A DNA stretch of 64,000 bases, taken from positions 124,001 through 188,000 of the forward strand of contig NZ_OCMF01000003.1 in the NCBI RefSeq assembly GCF_900215295.1. The letters are read 5' to 3'. How positions within the stretch are numbered: the stretch's first letter is position 1; every line of letters begins with the position of its first letter. Position numbers and translations under genes: made by a program. The notes beneath the pieces are model-generated. The model was given only the letters and a program-made list of their open reading frames with translations. It was not told the origin of the DNA and ran no database searches. Origin of the DNA: Salinimicrobium sediminis (GTDB lineage Bacteria; Bacteroidota; Bacteroidia; Flavobacteriales; Flavobacteriaceae). Positions 10,744 to 19,871 of the stretch are shown piece by piece.

Positions 10744-11676
10744 ATGAAAGTTACTATAGTAGGTGCCGGAGCTGTTGGAGCCAGCTGTGCGGAATACATT
10801 GCCATTAAGAATTTTGCTTCAGAAGTAGTTTTAGTAGATATCAAGGAAGATTATGCCGAGGGAAAGGCCATGGACCTTATGCAAACCTCCTCACTTCTTG
10901 GATTTGATACCCGTATCACCGGAAGCACGAATGACTACTCTAAAACTGCAAATTCAGATATCGCTGTGATCACCAGTGGAATTCCGCGTAAACCGGGAAT
11001 GACCCGTGAGGAATTGATAGGGATCAATGCTGATATCGTAAAATCTGTTTCTGCAAGCCTTATAGAGCACTCTCCTAATGTAACCCTTATTGTGGTAAGT
11101 AATCCAATGGATACCATGACTTACCTCGTTCATAAAACAACCGATCTTCCAAAGAACAAGATCATTGGAATGGGAGGTGCGTTAGACAGCGCCCGTTTTA
11201 AGTACCGTTTAAGTGAAGCTCTTGATGCCCCGCAATCTGATATCGACGGGATGGTGATTGGAGGCCACAGCGATACCGGAATGGTGCCGTTGACAAGACT
11301 GGCCACCCGTAACTCGGTTCCGGTTAGCAAGTTCATTTCTAAAGAAAGGATCGATGAAGTTTCTGAAGCCACTAAAGTAGGAGGTGCGACCCTAACAAAA
11401 ATGTTGGGAACCAGCGCCTGGTATGCTCCGGGAGCAGCAGTTTCTTCATTGGTGCAGGCAATCGCATGTGATCAGAAGAAAATGTTCCCTTGTTCTGCCC
11501 TTTTAGAAGGGGAATACGGGCTAAGTGATCTTTGTATCGGGGTGCCGGTGATCCTTGGTAAAAACGGAATTGAAAAGATCGTTGAGCTGGAACTCGATGA
11601 TGCTGAAAAGTCAAAATTAAAAGAAAGTGCAGAAGGTGTATCAAAAGTGAATGACCTTCTGGACCTTAAAAAGTAG
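10744..11676 (+). CDS. mdh: Malate dehydrogenase
   Basis: The enzyme has 310 residues and interconverts malate and oxaloacetate with NAD in the TCA cycle. The Rossmann motif GAGAVGASCAEYIA is at the N-terminus, VDIKEDYAEGKAMDLMQ follows (Asp for NAD ribose), then PRKPGMTREELIGINADI with the substrate-binding arginines, VVSNPMDTM, and the catalytic His in VIGGHSDTGMVPL. This is the LDH-like (type 3) MDH group common in Bacteroidota; the Arg in PRKPGM favours malate over lactate. Monocistronic, ending at a large hairpin before secDF. Confidence 0.95.
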   Translation: MKVTIVGAGAVGASCAEYIAIKNFASEVVLVDIKEDYAEGKAMDLMQTSSLLGFDTRITGSTNDYSKTANSDIAVITSGIPRKPGMTREELIGINADIVKSVSASLIEHSPNVTLIVVSNPMDTMTYLVHKTTDLPKNKIIGMGGALDSARFKYRLSEALDAPQSDIDGMVIGGHSDTGMVPLTRLATRNSVPVSKFISKERIDEVSEATKVGGATLTKMLGTSAWYAPGAAVSSLVQAIACDQKKMFPCSALLEGEYGLSDLCIGVPVILGKNGIEKIVELELDDAEKSKLKESAEGVSKVNDLLDLKK

Positions 11677-11709
11677 TATTTTTACGGTTAAAATAAGTTA
11701 CGGAAGAAG

Positions 11710-11808
11710 CTGCTCAAAAAAGCCTTTTTAAAACGGAATTTTCCTACTGTTGATCCTTCGGCAGGTCAGTGAAATTCTAATTTACAGGTGCTTTTGAGCA
11801 GTTTTTTT
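11710..11808 (+). terminator. Terminator-like long hairpin after mdh
   Basis: CTGCTCAAAA (11710-11719) pairs perfectly with TTTTGAGCAG (11792-11801), and seven T residues follow. The loop is 72 bases, much longer than in ordinary terminators, and may hold inner structure. It sits between the mdh stop and the secDF promoter. Confidence 0.6.
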
Positions 11809-11845
11809 TATTATTTCAAATAGTTAATTTTTTCAAAAAATATAA

Positions 11846-11876
11846 TTGGGATTTCATTATTGAAAACCTATATTTG
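11846..11876 (+). promoter_or_regulatory. secDF promoter (-33 TTG and -7 TATATTTG)
   Basis: TTG at 11846-11848 and TATATTTG at 11869-11876 are 20 bp apart, an almost ideal Bacteroidota sigma-A promoter, 35 bp before the secDF ATG. Confidence 0.8.
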
Positions 11877-11911
11877 TCCGTTTTTAAAAATTGAACATAA
11901 ATTAAAGAATA

Positions 11912-14905
11912 ATGCAGAACAAGGGAATAGTCAAGGTGTTTGCAATTTTGTTTGCCCTGGTATGTATTTACCAGTTATCTTTTACATTTATTGCTGGCAA
12001 TATTGAAAGTGATGCCGAAGAATTTGCACAGCGGGAAGTTCCTGAAAGTGTTGAGAATTACATTGTTGAAAGGGAAAGAGTTGAACAAAGATATCTTGAC
12101 TCTGTAGGGAATGAAGAAACTTTTCTTGGGATCACCTATAACTCGGCTAAAGAAAAGGAACTAAACAAAGGTCTTGACTTAAAAGGAGGAATTAACGTAA
12201 TTCTTCAAATCTCGGTTAGGGATATCCTTAGAGAGCTTGCGAATAATAGTAAAGACCCTGCCTTTAACCAGGCCCTTGCGAAAGCAGATGAAGCTCAGAA
12301 GACCAGTCAGGAAAACTACGTGGATCTTTTCTTTGATGCTTTTGAAGATATTCCTGATGCCCGTCTTGCCTCTCCCGATATTTTTGCAAACAAGAATCTA
12401 AGCGAGGAGATCAATTTTGAAATGAGCAATGAGGATGTAAAGCCTATCATTCGTAGAAAAATTGATGAATCTATTACTTCGGCTTTTGAAGTTCTTAGAA
12501 AACGTATTGATAAATTCGGGGTAACCCAACCAAACATTCAGCGTCTTGGAACATCAGGAAGAATCCTTGTGGAGCTTCCGGGAGCCAGAGAAATTGAGCG
12601 TGTACAAGACCTTTTACAAAGTACAGCACAATTGGAGTTCTGGCATGTATATGAAAGCAATGAATTTCAGAATTTCTTTGTTCAGGCAAATGAGACTTTA
12701 AAAGGCCTCGAAGCACAAAAAACCGAAACTGCAGAAACAACTGTAGATACTACCGATGCTGAAGCAGATGAGATCGATGCGCTACTTGAATCTGCAGACG
12801 ACTCTGTTGAAGTTGCTCAGCAAAATAATCCATTATTCGACTTGATGGTTTCTCCCGGTTTCCAGGGAGGACCTGTTTTGGCTACGTTTAACATAGAAGA
12901 CACTGCCAAAGTAACTCAATATCTTAACATGCCTCAGGTGCGAGGTCTTCTTCAGGGAGAGCAGCGTTATGCAAAATTCGTTTGGGGAATTACAGATGAA
13001 GATGATGCAGCTGCACCCCTTTATGCACTTGTAGGGAATAGACAAAATGAGCCTCCACTTTCAGGAAGTGTGATCACAGATGCTACACAGGCCTACGACC
13101 AGGTGGGTAGGGTAGCCGTGACTATGCAAATGAACGGAAAAGGAGCCAGGATTTGGGAGGAAATGACCGGATATGCTTCGGAAAACCAGAGCAGTATTGC
13201 TATTGTTCTTGATAACGTGGTTTATTCTGCACCGGGTGTTTCCAGCGGACCTATTTCCGGCGGAAGAAGCGAAATTACAGGAGATTTTTCAATAACTGAA
13301 GGTCAGGATCTTGCGAACGTGCTTCGTGCAGGTAAGCTTCCGGCTTCTGCAGATATCGTACAGAGTGAGATTGTTGGTCCGTCCCTTGGACAAGAGGCCA
13401 TTGATAGTGGGATCAACTCTTTTGCAATAGCACTTATCCTGGTGCTTCTATGGATGGTATTCTATTATGGTAAGGCCGGTATCTACGCAGATATTGCACT
13501 TATTGTGAATATCCTTTTCATATTTGGGGTACTGGCAGGACTTGGTGCCGTGCTTACCCTTCCCGGTATTGCAGGTATCGTATTGACCATTGGTATGTCG
13601 GTGGATGCGAACGTACTTATATTTGAAAGGATACGGGAAGAACTAAGATTGGGTAAAAATCATAAGGATGCTACCCGGGATGGATTCAGCAATGCGCTTT
13701 CTTCTATTCTTGATGCCAACATCACTACTGCGTTGACCGGTTTGATCCTGTTGGTTCTTGGAACAGGTCCTATTAAAGGATTTGCAACTACCTTATTGAT
13801 TGGTATCGCAACATCTTTATTCACTGCGATCTTCATTACCAGGTTGTTCATTGACAACTACGCAAAGAATCCGAACAAGAACCTTGAGTTCTCTACCGGA
13901 ATGACCAAAAATCTGTTCACTAACCTTACGATTCCTTTCCTTCAAAAGAGAAAGACTTTCTACGTGGTATCCGGGATCTTTATTCTTGTGAGCTTAGGTT
14001 CTTTATTTACTCAGGGACTTAACCAGGGAGTGGATTTTGTAGGAGGAAGAAGTTATACTATCCGTTTCGATCAGTCTATAAACCCTACTGAATTGGAGGA
14101 TGAATTGATTACCGAATTTGGAAGTGCAAATGCCAAGACCTTTGGTGCTGCCAACCAGATAAGGGTAACAACAAAATATAAAGTTGAAGAAGAAGGAAGT
14201 GAAGTTGATGAAGAGATTCTTCAGAAGCTTTACAGCGCTGTACAGGCTTACCTTCCTGAAGGAACAACCTACGAAGATTTCACTGTAGGTGGGGAAGGAG
14301 AAAGAGGAATAGGGATCATGCAATCTCTTAAAGTAGGACCTTCAATTGCCGATGATATTAAGCAGGCATCTATCTGGGCTGTACTTGGATCCTTACTGGT
14401 GATCTTCCTTTATATCCTTTTAAGATTTAGAAAGTATCAATTCTCGCTTGGAGCTGTAATTGCAGTTATCCATGACGTGTTGATCGTTCTTGGGGTGTTC
14501 TCTTTGACATATAAGTTCATGCCTTTCAACATGGAGATCGATCAGGCGTTCATTGCTGCGATACTTACTGTGGTTGGTTACTCATTGAACGATACTGTGG
14601 TAATTTTCGACAGGATAAGGGAGTTCTTTAACGAACATCCATCCTGGACCAAAAAAGATGCGATCAACGCTGCAGTGAACAGCACTGTGAGCCGAACCAT
14701 CAATACCTCTTTAACCACGTTGGTGGTGTTACTTGCGATCTTCATCTTTGGAGGAGAAAGCATCAGAGGATTTATGTTCGCTCTTATTGTTGGTGTAATT
14801 GTAGGTACTTACTCATCTATCTTTATAGCGACTCCTGTGACTTACGACACTTTCAACAAAGAAAGCAAGAAGAGAAAATTAAAAGAAAAAGAAGTTGTAG
14901 GATAA
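11912..14905 (+). CDS. secDF: Protein translocase fusion SecDF
   Basis: The protein has 997 residues and contains both SecD and SecF, which use the proton motive force to help pull exported proteins through SecYEG. The N-terminus has one membrane segment, then the large SecD periplasmic region (LDLKGGINVILQ; RIDKFGVTQPNIQ; GRSEITGDFS). Six membrane segments follow with GMSVDANVLIFERIREELR. The SecF half starts near residue 660 (NQGVDFVGGRSY) and has its own six segments with VGYSLNDTVVIFDRIRE. A tail rich in Lys/Glu is cytoplasmic. Fused SecDF is usual in Bacteroidota. The SecD periplasmic part has an acidic low-complexity insert (about residues 270-300). It has its own promoter and terminator. 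Confidence 0.96.
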   Translation: MQNKGIVKVFAILFALVCIYQLSFTFIAGNIESDAEEFAQREVPESVENYIVERERVEQRYLDSVGNEETFLGITYNSAKEKELNKGLDLKGGINVILQISVRDILRELANNSKDPAFNQALAKADEAQKTSQENYVDLFFDAFEDIPDARLASPDIFANKNLSEEINFEMSNEDVKPIIRRKIDESITSAFEVLRKRIDKFGVTQPNIQRLGTSGRILVELPGAREIERVQDLLQSTAQLEFWHVYESNEFQNFFVQANETLKGLEAQKTETAETTVDTTDAEADEIDALLESADDSVEVAQQNNPLFDLMVSPGFQGGPVLATFNIEDTAKVTQYLNMPQVRGLLQGEQRYAKFVWGITDEDDAAAPLYALVGNRQNEPPLSGSVITDATQAYDQVGRVAVTMQMNGKGARIWEEMTGYASENQSSIAIVLDNVVYSAPGVSSGPISGGRSEITGDFSITEGQDLANVLRAGKLPASADIVQSEIVGPSLGQEAIDSGINSFAIALILVLLWMVFYYGKAGIYADIALIVNILFIFGVLAGLGAVLTLPGIAGIVLTIGMSVDANVLIFERIREELRLGKNHKDATRDGFSNALSSILDANITTALTGLILLVLGTGPIKGFATTLLIGIATSLFTAIFITRLFIDNYAKNPNKNLEFSTGMTKNLFTNLTIPFLQKRKTFYVVSGIFILVSLGSLFTQGLNQGVDFVGGRSYTIRFDQSINPTELEDELITEFGSANAKTFGAANQIRVTTKYKVEEEGSEVDEEILQKLYSAVQAYLPEGTTYEDFTVGGEGERGIGIMQSLKVGPSIADDIKQASIWAVLGSLLVIFLYILLRFRKYQFSLGAVIAVIHDVLIVLGVFSLTYKFMPFNMEIDQAFIAAILTVVGYSLNDTVVIFDRIREFFNEHPSWTKKDAINAAVNSTVSRTINTSLTTLVVLLAIFIFGGESIRGFMFALIVGVIVGTYSSIFIATPVTYDTFNKESKKRKLKEKEVVG

Positions 14906-14925
14906 TCTGCAACAACACTTATAAC

Positions 14926-14957
14926 AGAAAGCCTTCCCCTGCGGAAGGCTTTTTTTT
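14926..14957 (+). terminator. Rho-independent terminator after secDF
   Basis: AAAGCCTTCC and GGAAGGCTTT form the stem with loop CCTGC, followed by a run of T residues, about 20 bp after the secDF stop. Confidence 0.88.
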
Positions 14958-14995
14958 GCGGTCAAGTCTTAAAGAAGGGTTTTTGTGCCTACCGC

Positions 14996-15562
14996 CATTG
15001 CGAAGGAGGCTTTCGGCGACTGAAGCAATCTTGTGCTTTTGAAGATGTTTTTCACAGAATTTTTTTGCCACAAATTCACTAATGATTTTTCTGTAACCTG
15101 TGAGACTAAATTATATGTCGCTCCTCCGGAGTTGTTTTCTATTCGAATGTTTTTCCATCATTGCGAAGGAACTTTTTGCGACTGAAGCAATCTGCTGCTC
15201 TTTTAATAAGAAATCACTGTTTTGAAAATCTTTCGATCCGAGTTCGGGAATGATTTTGCTGAACCTGGAAACATGCCGCTCCTCCGGAGCTTTTTCTTTT
15301 GTCATTCCCATCGGTCATTGCGAAGGAGCTTTTTGCGACTGAAGCAATCTGCCGCTCTTTTAGTAAAAAGCCACTTTTTTAAAAAATTCCTTCGACCCGA
15401 ATTCCGGAATGCTTTTGTCGAACCTGGAGGTATGTCGCTCCTCTGGAGCTCTTTTCTTTTTTCCATTCTAATGCTATAGACATGTCGCTCCTCCGGAGCT
15501 ACACTTTTCTGAATAACTTTTTTTAGTCATAGTGAAGAAGCTTTATGGCGACTGAAGCAATC
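14996..15562. repeat. Array of two interleaved palindromic intergenic repeats
   Basis: About 1 kb between secDF and the DUF192 gene has no credible gene. Repeat A, of the form CATTGCGAAGGAG...GCGACTGAAGCAATCT with ATTGC/GCAAT ends as inverted repeats, occurs at 14996-15031, 15159-15193, 15316-15350 and, degraded, 15528-15562. Repeat B, ATGTCGCTCCTCCGGAGCT with the palindrome GCTCCTCCGGAGC at its core, occurs at 15115-15131, 15273-15291, 15432-15450 and 15482-15500. A and B alternate with a period of about 158 bp. A further hairpin of CCCCTCC/GGAGGGG type lies near 15719-15740 and resembles the cluster at 24.7-25.0 kb. Confidence 0.85.
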
Positions 15563-15856
15563 CGCCTCTTTGGGAGTGCTATTAATTGATTTGAAAATTA
15601 TTTTGCCAGAATTCACGAATTTAATTAAGCGGACATAGTGCATTGGATAAGGGAGAGATTGATAATTCCAAATTTTATATCCCAGGCATTGAATTCTATT
15701 TCCCACCCCACCCTGCAGGCACCCCTCCGGAGGAGGGGAGATACTCGAGCAAGATTTGGATTTAAAAGAATGGCATTAAAATTTATTATTATTCTGCGTT
15801 AATCTGCGAGATCAGCGGGAAATATAAAATTATTCGTGAATTCGTGGCTGCTTAAA

Positions 15857-15884
15857 CAAAAAGCCCCACTAAAAGTGAGGCTTC
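15857..15884 (-). terminator. Terminator of the folE-cysS-yidD-lgt-DUF192 operon
   Basis: On the minus strand AAGCCTCACT-TTT-AGTGGGGCTT is followed by TTTTG, about 25 bp beyond the DUF192 stop. Confidence 0.75.
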
Positions 15885-15910
15885 AAAAATGTCATTTCAG
15901 AAAATTTTTT

Positions 15911-16402
15911 TTAATCCCTGTTGAGGATCAAACTATCTCCTACTACCAGATTCCATTGATCTGAGAGGCCGCCGTTGATCTCCAGCACATATTGCGCAGG
16001 AACATTGGAAGGTATGGTTTCCAGACTTTCGGGCTTTGCATCTTTTGCAATACTTACGATTTTGTTTTGGGAATCGAGAAAGATAAGATCCAGTGGGATA
16101 TGCGTGTTTTTCATATAGAATCCGCGGGGTTCCTCGTTCTCGAAAATGAACAACATTCCCTGGTCTGCCTCCATGGATTGGCGATACATAAGACCTGTCT
16201 CGCGCTGATAATCATCATCGGCAATCTCCAGCTTCAGGTGCCGGATAGTATCTCCTGCAGGTTTTACAAGGTAAGCTTCAGCTTCCTGTTTAAAAGTGAC
16301 AGGTTCTGTTGCGATCTCTTTTGTAGCTTCAGGTTTGTCTTTGCAACCTGTCAATAAAGACCCGGTAATAAGCAGGCTCAAAAATGTCGTTTTTCGGATC
16401 AT
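15911..16402 (-). CDS. DUF192 family lipoprotein
   Basis: The protein has 163 residues. I choose the ATG at 16402, which gives MIRKTTFLSLLITGSLLTGC, a lipoprotein signal with Cys at residue 20; a longer open frame upstream only runs through lgt. The DUF192 domain follows: HLKLEIADDDYQRETGLMYR, DQGMLFIFE, RGFYMKNTHIPLDLIFLD and AQYVLEINGG. The family is small, secreted and of unknown biochemical role. Its start overlaps the lgt stop as ATGA, so translation of the two is probably coupled; Lgt is the enzyme that lipidates proteins such as this one. Confidence 0.88.
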   Translation of the reverse strand: MIRKTTFLSLLITGSLLTGCKDKPEATKEIATEPVTFKQEAEAYLVKPAGDTIRHLKLEIADDDYQRETGLMYRQSMEADQGMLFIFENEEPRGFYMKNTHIPLDLIFLDSQNKIVSIAKDAKPESLETIPSNVPAQYVLEINGGLSDQWNLVVGDSLILNRD

Positions 16403-17223
16403 TTTACTCTGTCTTTTGTAGATGGGCGGTACATAAAGTAGAATCCTGCAATTATAAACGGTACACTCAGCCATTGCCCTGTGTTCAATACCCAATTCAC
16501 GCGTTCTCCTACCTGTGGTTCCTTTACAAATTCTACAAAGAACCTCACGGTCCAAAGCAGAACGAGGAATAACCCGAAGATATAGCCAAGCTTTTCTCTT
16601 TTTAAAGTTTTCCAGTAGGTGAGCCACAAAATCACGAATACAACAACATAACAGGCGGCTTCATAAAGTTGTGCAGGATGCCGTGCAAAATCTTCTCCCA
16701 GCTTGGTAAAGACCACTCCAAAGTCTGAATTGGTAGGCTTTCCAATAATTTCAGAATTCATGAAATTTCCTATTCTCACGAATATTCCACCGGCGGCAAC
16801 AGGGATAACAATCCTGTCCAGTACCCACAGCACTGGCTTGTGGAGTACATTTTTGCAGTAGAAGTACATGGCAATAATGATCCCAATGGCAGCGCCGTGA
16901 CTTGCGAGCCCACGGAAACCTGTGAATTCGAATTCGGGCTCAAACCGTACTGGCAGGAAGATCTCCAGTAAATGGTCCTGGAAGTAATCCCAGTCATAAA
17001 AGATCACATGGCCCAGCCTGGCGCCAATAAGGGTGGCAAGCACGGTATAAATGAACAGGGAATCCAGTTTTTCCAGAGACACTCCTTCACGTTCATAGAT
17101 GCTTTTCATTAAATACCAGCCCAGGGTGAAGGCTACTACGAACATTAAACTATAATAATGGATAACGAAAAATCCCAGATCGATTCCTTCGGAAGGATTC
17201 CAGTAGATCTTATTGAAAAGCAT
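16399..17223 (-). CDS. lgt: Prolipoprotein diacylglyceryl transferase
   Basis: The enzyme has 274 residues and sits in the inner membrane, where it transfers diacylglycerol from phosphatidylglycerol to the lipobox cysteine of prolipoproteins. Seven hydrophobic segments are visible. Lgt signatures include GLASHGAAIGII (the conserved His region), FVRIGNFMNSEIIGKPT with the essential Arg, and HPAQLYEAACY. The order yidD-lgt-DUF192 within a folE-cysS operon mixes translation, folate and envelope genes. Upstream yidD is 53 bp away. Confidence 0.95.
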   Translation of the reverse strand: MLFNKIYWNPSEGIDLGFFVIHYYSLMFVVAFTLGWYLMKSIYEREGVSLEKLDSLFIYTVLATLIGARLGHVIFYDWDYFQDHLLEIFLPVRFEPEFEFTGFRGLASHGAAIGIIIAMYFYCKNVLHKPVLWVLDRIVIPVAAGGIFVRIGNFMNSEIIGKPTNSDFGVVFTKLGEDFARHPAQLYEAACYVVVFVILWLTYWKTLKREKLGYIFGLFLVLLWTVRFFVEFVKEPQVGERVNWVLNTGQWLSVPFIIAGFYFMYRPSTKDRVK

Positions 17224-17276
17224 GAAATGATTTTAAGGTTGGAAGGTAAATATACATATTTGTTGACTTTAAGGAA

Positions 17277-17519
17277 TTATTTTTCCTTCGGAAGTTTTTC
17301 GGGCACCGGGTCATAGCCTTTGCCGCCCCAGGGATTACAACTGGCAATACGTTTAATGGAAAGCCAGCTGCCCCGAAAGGCGCCGTGTTTTTGTAATGCT
17401 TCTACGGTATACTGCGAGCAGGTAGGAGTGTAGCGGCAGGTAGCAGGGGTGAGAGGAGAAATGAAATTCTGATAAAATTTCACCAAACCTATAAGCGGAT
17501 ATGACAGCCACTTTTTCAC
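17277..17519 (-). CDS. yidD: Membrane protein insertion efficiency factor YidD
   Basis: A small protein of 80 residues with the family's signature: [32 protein letters not shown] and [17 protein letters not shown], with all three conserved Cys. YidD assists YidC/Sec in membrane protein insertion at the inner face of the membrane. It lies 12 bp after cysS and before lgt in the same operon. Confidence 0.93.
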   Translation of the reverse strand: MKKWLSYPLIGLVKFYQNFISPLTPATCRYTPTCSQYTVEALQKHGAFRGSWLSIKRIASCNPWGGKGYDPVPEKLPKEK

Positions 17520-17531
17520 CTTTTTCAGTAT

Positions 17532-19019
17532 TTAGTCTATTGTGAAGGTAGTCCCGTCTTTACCATCCTTCAGCTGTATACCCAATTCGATAAGCTCATC
17601 CCTGATCTTATCGCTGGTTGCAAAATCCTTGTTGGCCCTGGCTTCAGCTCTTAGTTTGATAAGAAGTTCAACGGTGCCTCCTAATTTCTTTCCGAAGTCA
17701 TTATCTGCAGCTTCAGCATTATCTACTAATCCAAGAACTTCAAAAATGAAGTCACTCATGGTCTTTTTCAGCAGCTCAAGATCTTCCGCAGTAATAGAGG
17801 ACTTCTCTTCTTTTATAATGTTTATCTGTTTTACCGCTTCAAAAAGCTGGGCGATTAGAATGGGACTGTTAAAGTCGTCATTCATGGCGTCATAACACTT
17901 CTGCCTCCATTCGGCCACATCAAAATCGGAAGTTTTACCTGTAGGCAGATTTCCAAGAGCGTGATAGGCATCCATAAGCCTGTTAAAGCCTTTTTCACTG
18001 GCCAACATAGCTTCGTTGGAAAAATCAAGGATGCTGCGGTAATTTGCCTGTAACATGAAAAATCTTGCCACAGTAGGGGCAAAACCTTTTTCAAGGTTAG
18101 GATTGTCGCCTGTAAATATTTCGTTGGGAAGGATATTATTTCCGGTGCTTTTGGCCATTTTTTTCCCGTTAAGGGTGAGCATATTGGCATGCATCCAGTA
18201 ATGAACAGGGGTCTTGCCCGTAGCTGCTTCCCCCTGGGCGATCTCACATTCGTGGTGAGGGAATTTTAGGTCCATTCCGCCGCCATGAATATCGAATTCT
18301 TCTCCCAGATATTTTGAACTCATTACAGTACATTCGAGGTGCCAGCCCGGAAATCCGTCGCTCCATGGGGATGGCCAACGCATAATGTGCTGCGGTTCCG
18401 CTTTTTTCCAAAGGGCGAAATCCTGGGGATTTTTCTTGTCGCTTTGAGCTGTGAGTTCACGGGTGTTTGGGATCATATCCTCTAATTTTCTGCCGCTTAG
18501 CTTTCCGTAGTCATGAGACTCGTTGAATTTAAGGACATCAAAATAAACAGAGCCGTTAGCTTCATACGCATAACCTTTCTCAAGGATCTCTTTGATGATC
18601 TCTATCTGCTCAACAATATGGCCTGTAGCTGTAGGTTCAATGCTTGGCGGAAGATTATTGAATTTTTGAAGGATATTATGAAAATCAACAGTATAGCGCT
18701 GTACCACCTCCATTGGTTCGATCTGCTCTAAACGTGCTTTTTTAGCAATCCGGTCTTCTCCCGAGTCGGCGTCATTTTCGAGATGGCCCGCGTCTGTAAT
18801 ATTTCTAACATAACGCACTTTGTAGCCAAGGTGTTTCAGGTATCTAAATACAAGATCAAAAGAGATGAAGGTTCGGCAATTTCCTAAATGCACATTGCTG
18901 TACACGGTGGGTCCGCAGACATACATGCCCACTGCACCTTCATTAATTGGTTTAAAAACTTCTTTTTCTCCCGATATTGAATTGTAGATCTTTAATTCCT
19001 GCTGCTGGTAAAGTGCCAT
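17532..19019 (-). CDS. cysS: Cysteine--tRNA ligase
   Basis: The enzyme has 495 residues, a class I aminoacyl-tRNA synthetase. It shows [18 protein letters not shown] with the zinc Cys and the HIGH-type motif (HLGN), [23 protein letters not shown] with the second zinc Cys and the His, PHHECEIAQ with the remaining zinc ligands, and KMAKSTGN as the KMSKS loop. The C-terminal helical DALR-type domain is present. It follows folE by 16 bp, so the operon begins upstream of folE. Confidence 0.96.
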   Translation of the reverse strand: MALYQQQELKIYNSISGEKEVFKPINEGAVGMYVCGPTVYSNVHLGNCRTFISFDLVFRYLKHLGYKVRYVRNITDAGHLENDADSGEDRIAKKARLEQIEPMEVVQRYTVDFHNILQKFNNLPPSIEPTATGHIVEQIEIIKEILEKGYAYEANGSVYFDVLKFNESHDYGKLSGRKLEDMIPNTRELTAQSDKKNPQDFALWKKAEPQHIMRWPSPWSDGFPGWHLECTVMSSKYLGEEFDIHGGGMDLKFPHHECEIAQGEAATGKTPVHYWMHANMLTLNGKKMAKSTGNNILPNEIFTGDNPNLEKGFAPTVARFFMLQANYRSILDFSNEAMLASEKGFNRLMDAYHALGNLPTGKTSDFDVAEWRQKCYDAMNDDFNSPILIAQLFEAVKQINIIKEEKSSITAEDLELLKKTMSDFIFEVLGLVDNAEAADNDFGKKLGGTVELLIKLRAEARANKDFATSDKIRDELIELGIQLKDGKDGTTFTID

Positions 19020-19035
19020 ATGGTTAGAGCGAATT

Positions 19036-19713
19036 TTAAAATTCTGTTTCCAGGTTGATGTAATCTAAAAAGTCCCGTCTTGCTTCCGGATCTTTAAAAC
19101 GGCCGCCGTACTCGCTGGTTACGGTACTGCTTTCAATATCCCTGATTCCACGGCTGTTCACACAAAGGTGTTTAGCATCAATGACGCAGGCAACATCTTC
19201 AGTTCCCAAAACCTCCTGAAGTTCTTTCACGATTTGCATAGTAAGTCTCTCCTGTACCTGCGGACGCTTAGCGTAATAATCTACAATACGGTTCATTTTT
19301 GAAAGACCAACTACAGTACCGTTGGAGATATAGCCTACATGGGCTTTCCCTACTATTGGTAGCAGGTGATGCTCACAGGTAGAGTAGAGGGTGATATTCT
19401 TTTCTACCAGCATTTCGCCGTATTTGTATTTGTTCTGGAAGGTAGAAGCCTTTGGTTTCCCTTGCGGATGTAAACCACCAAAGATCTCTCTTACAAACAT
19501 CTTGGCAACCCTTTTGGGAGTGCCTTTAAGGCTGTCGTCGGTAAGATCAAGCCCCAGGGTGTTCAGGATATTCCTTACATCTTCCTGGATCTTCTCGATC
19601 TTTTCATCATCGCTAAGGTCGAACGCATCACTGCGCATTGGTGTGTCTGTATTTGGGCTGACAAATGCATCTCCCATCTCATCAATGGCCTCGTCTATAT
19701 TGTCTTTTTTCAT
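19036..19713 (-). CDS. folE: GTP cyclohydrolase I
   Basis: The enzyme has 225 residues and makes 7,8-dihydroneopterin triphosphate from GTP, the first step of folate synthesis and also of the 6-carboxytetrahydropterin branch that feeds QueE. The zinc ligands are seen in [19 protein letters not shown] (Cys, His) and [10 protein letters not shown] (Cys). [25 protein letters not shown] is the typical core segment. An acidic N-terminal extension of about 30 residues precedes the domain. First gene of the operon with cysS, yidD, lgt and DUF192. Confidence 0.96.
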   Translation of the reverse strand: MKKDNIDEAIDEMGDAFVSPNTDTPMRSDAFDLSDDEKIEKIQEDVRNILNTLGLDLTDDSLKGTPKRVAKMFVREIFGGLHPQGKPKASTFQNKYKYGEMLVEKNITLYSTCEHHLLPIVGKAHVGYISNGTVVGLSKMNRIVDYYAKRPQVQERLTMQIVKELQEVLGTEDVACVIDAKHLCVNSRGIRDIESSTVTSEYGGRFKDPEARRDFLDYINLETEF

Positions 19714-19756
19714 ATCAGGTTATAAAGTGCGGTAAACTACTCTCTATTTAAGCTTG

Positions 19757-19764
19757 CAAAGATA
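19757..19764 (-). promoter_or_regulatory. -7 promoter element of the folE operon
   Basis: On the minus strand this reads TATCTTTG, an exact TAnnTTTG match, 43 bp before the folE ATG. A -33 TTG at the usual distance is not clear. Confidence 0.6.
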
Positions 19765-19828
19765 CATATTTAAACCCTTTTTTGATAATCAAGACCAGCA
19801 AGATGCCGCTTTCAATTTAGAGGGAAAC

Positions 19829-19856
19829 AAAAAAACAGTCCGAAGACTGTTTTTGA
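19829..19856 (-). terminator. Terminator after the FadL-like gene
   Basis: AAAAACAGTC and GACTGTTTTT form a perfect stem with a four-base loop (CGAA/TTCG). It sits 16 bp beyond the stop of the minus-strand FadL-like gene; the A/T flanks allow either direction. Confidence 0.8.
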
Positions 19857-19871
19857 TTTTTTTACTGTTCC

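Noticed and set aside
15111-15479. Short open frames inside the repeat array (66 and 85 codons)
   Set aside because: Both are made of the repeat units themselves and have no protein-like features.
14996-15562. Possible CRISPR array
   Set aside because: The repeats are palindromic, of two kinds, spaced about 158 bp apart with similar spacers, and no cas gene is present.
16403-16627. N-terminal extension of the DUF192 protein into lgt
   Set aside because: The extra residues are an out-of-frame reading of lgt; the ATG at 16402 gives a proper lipoprotein signal and an ATGA overlap.
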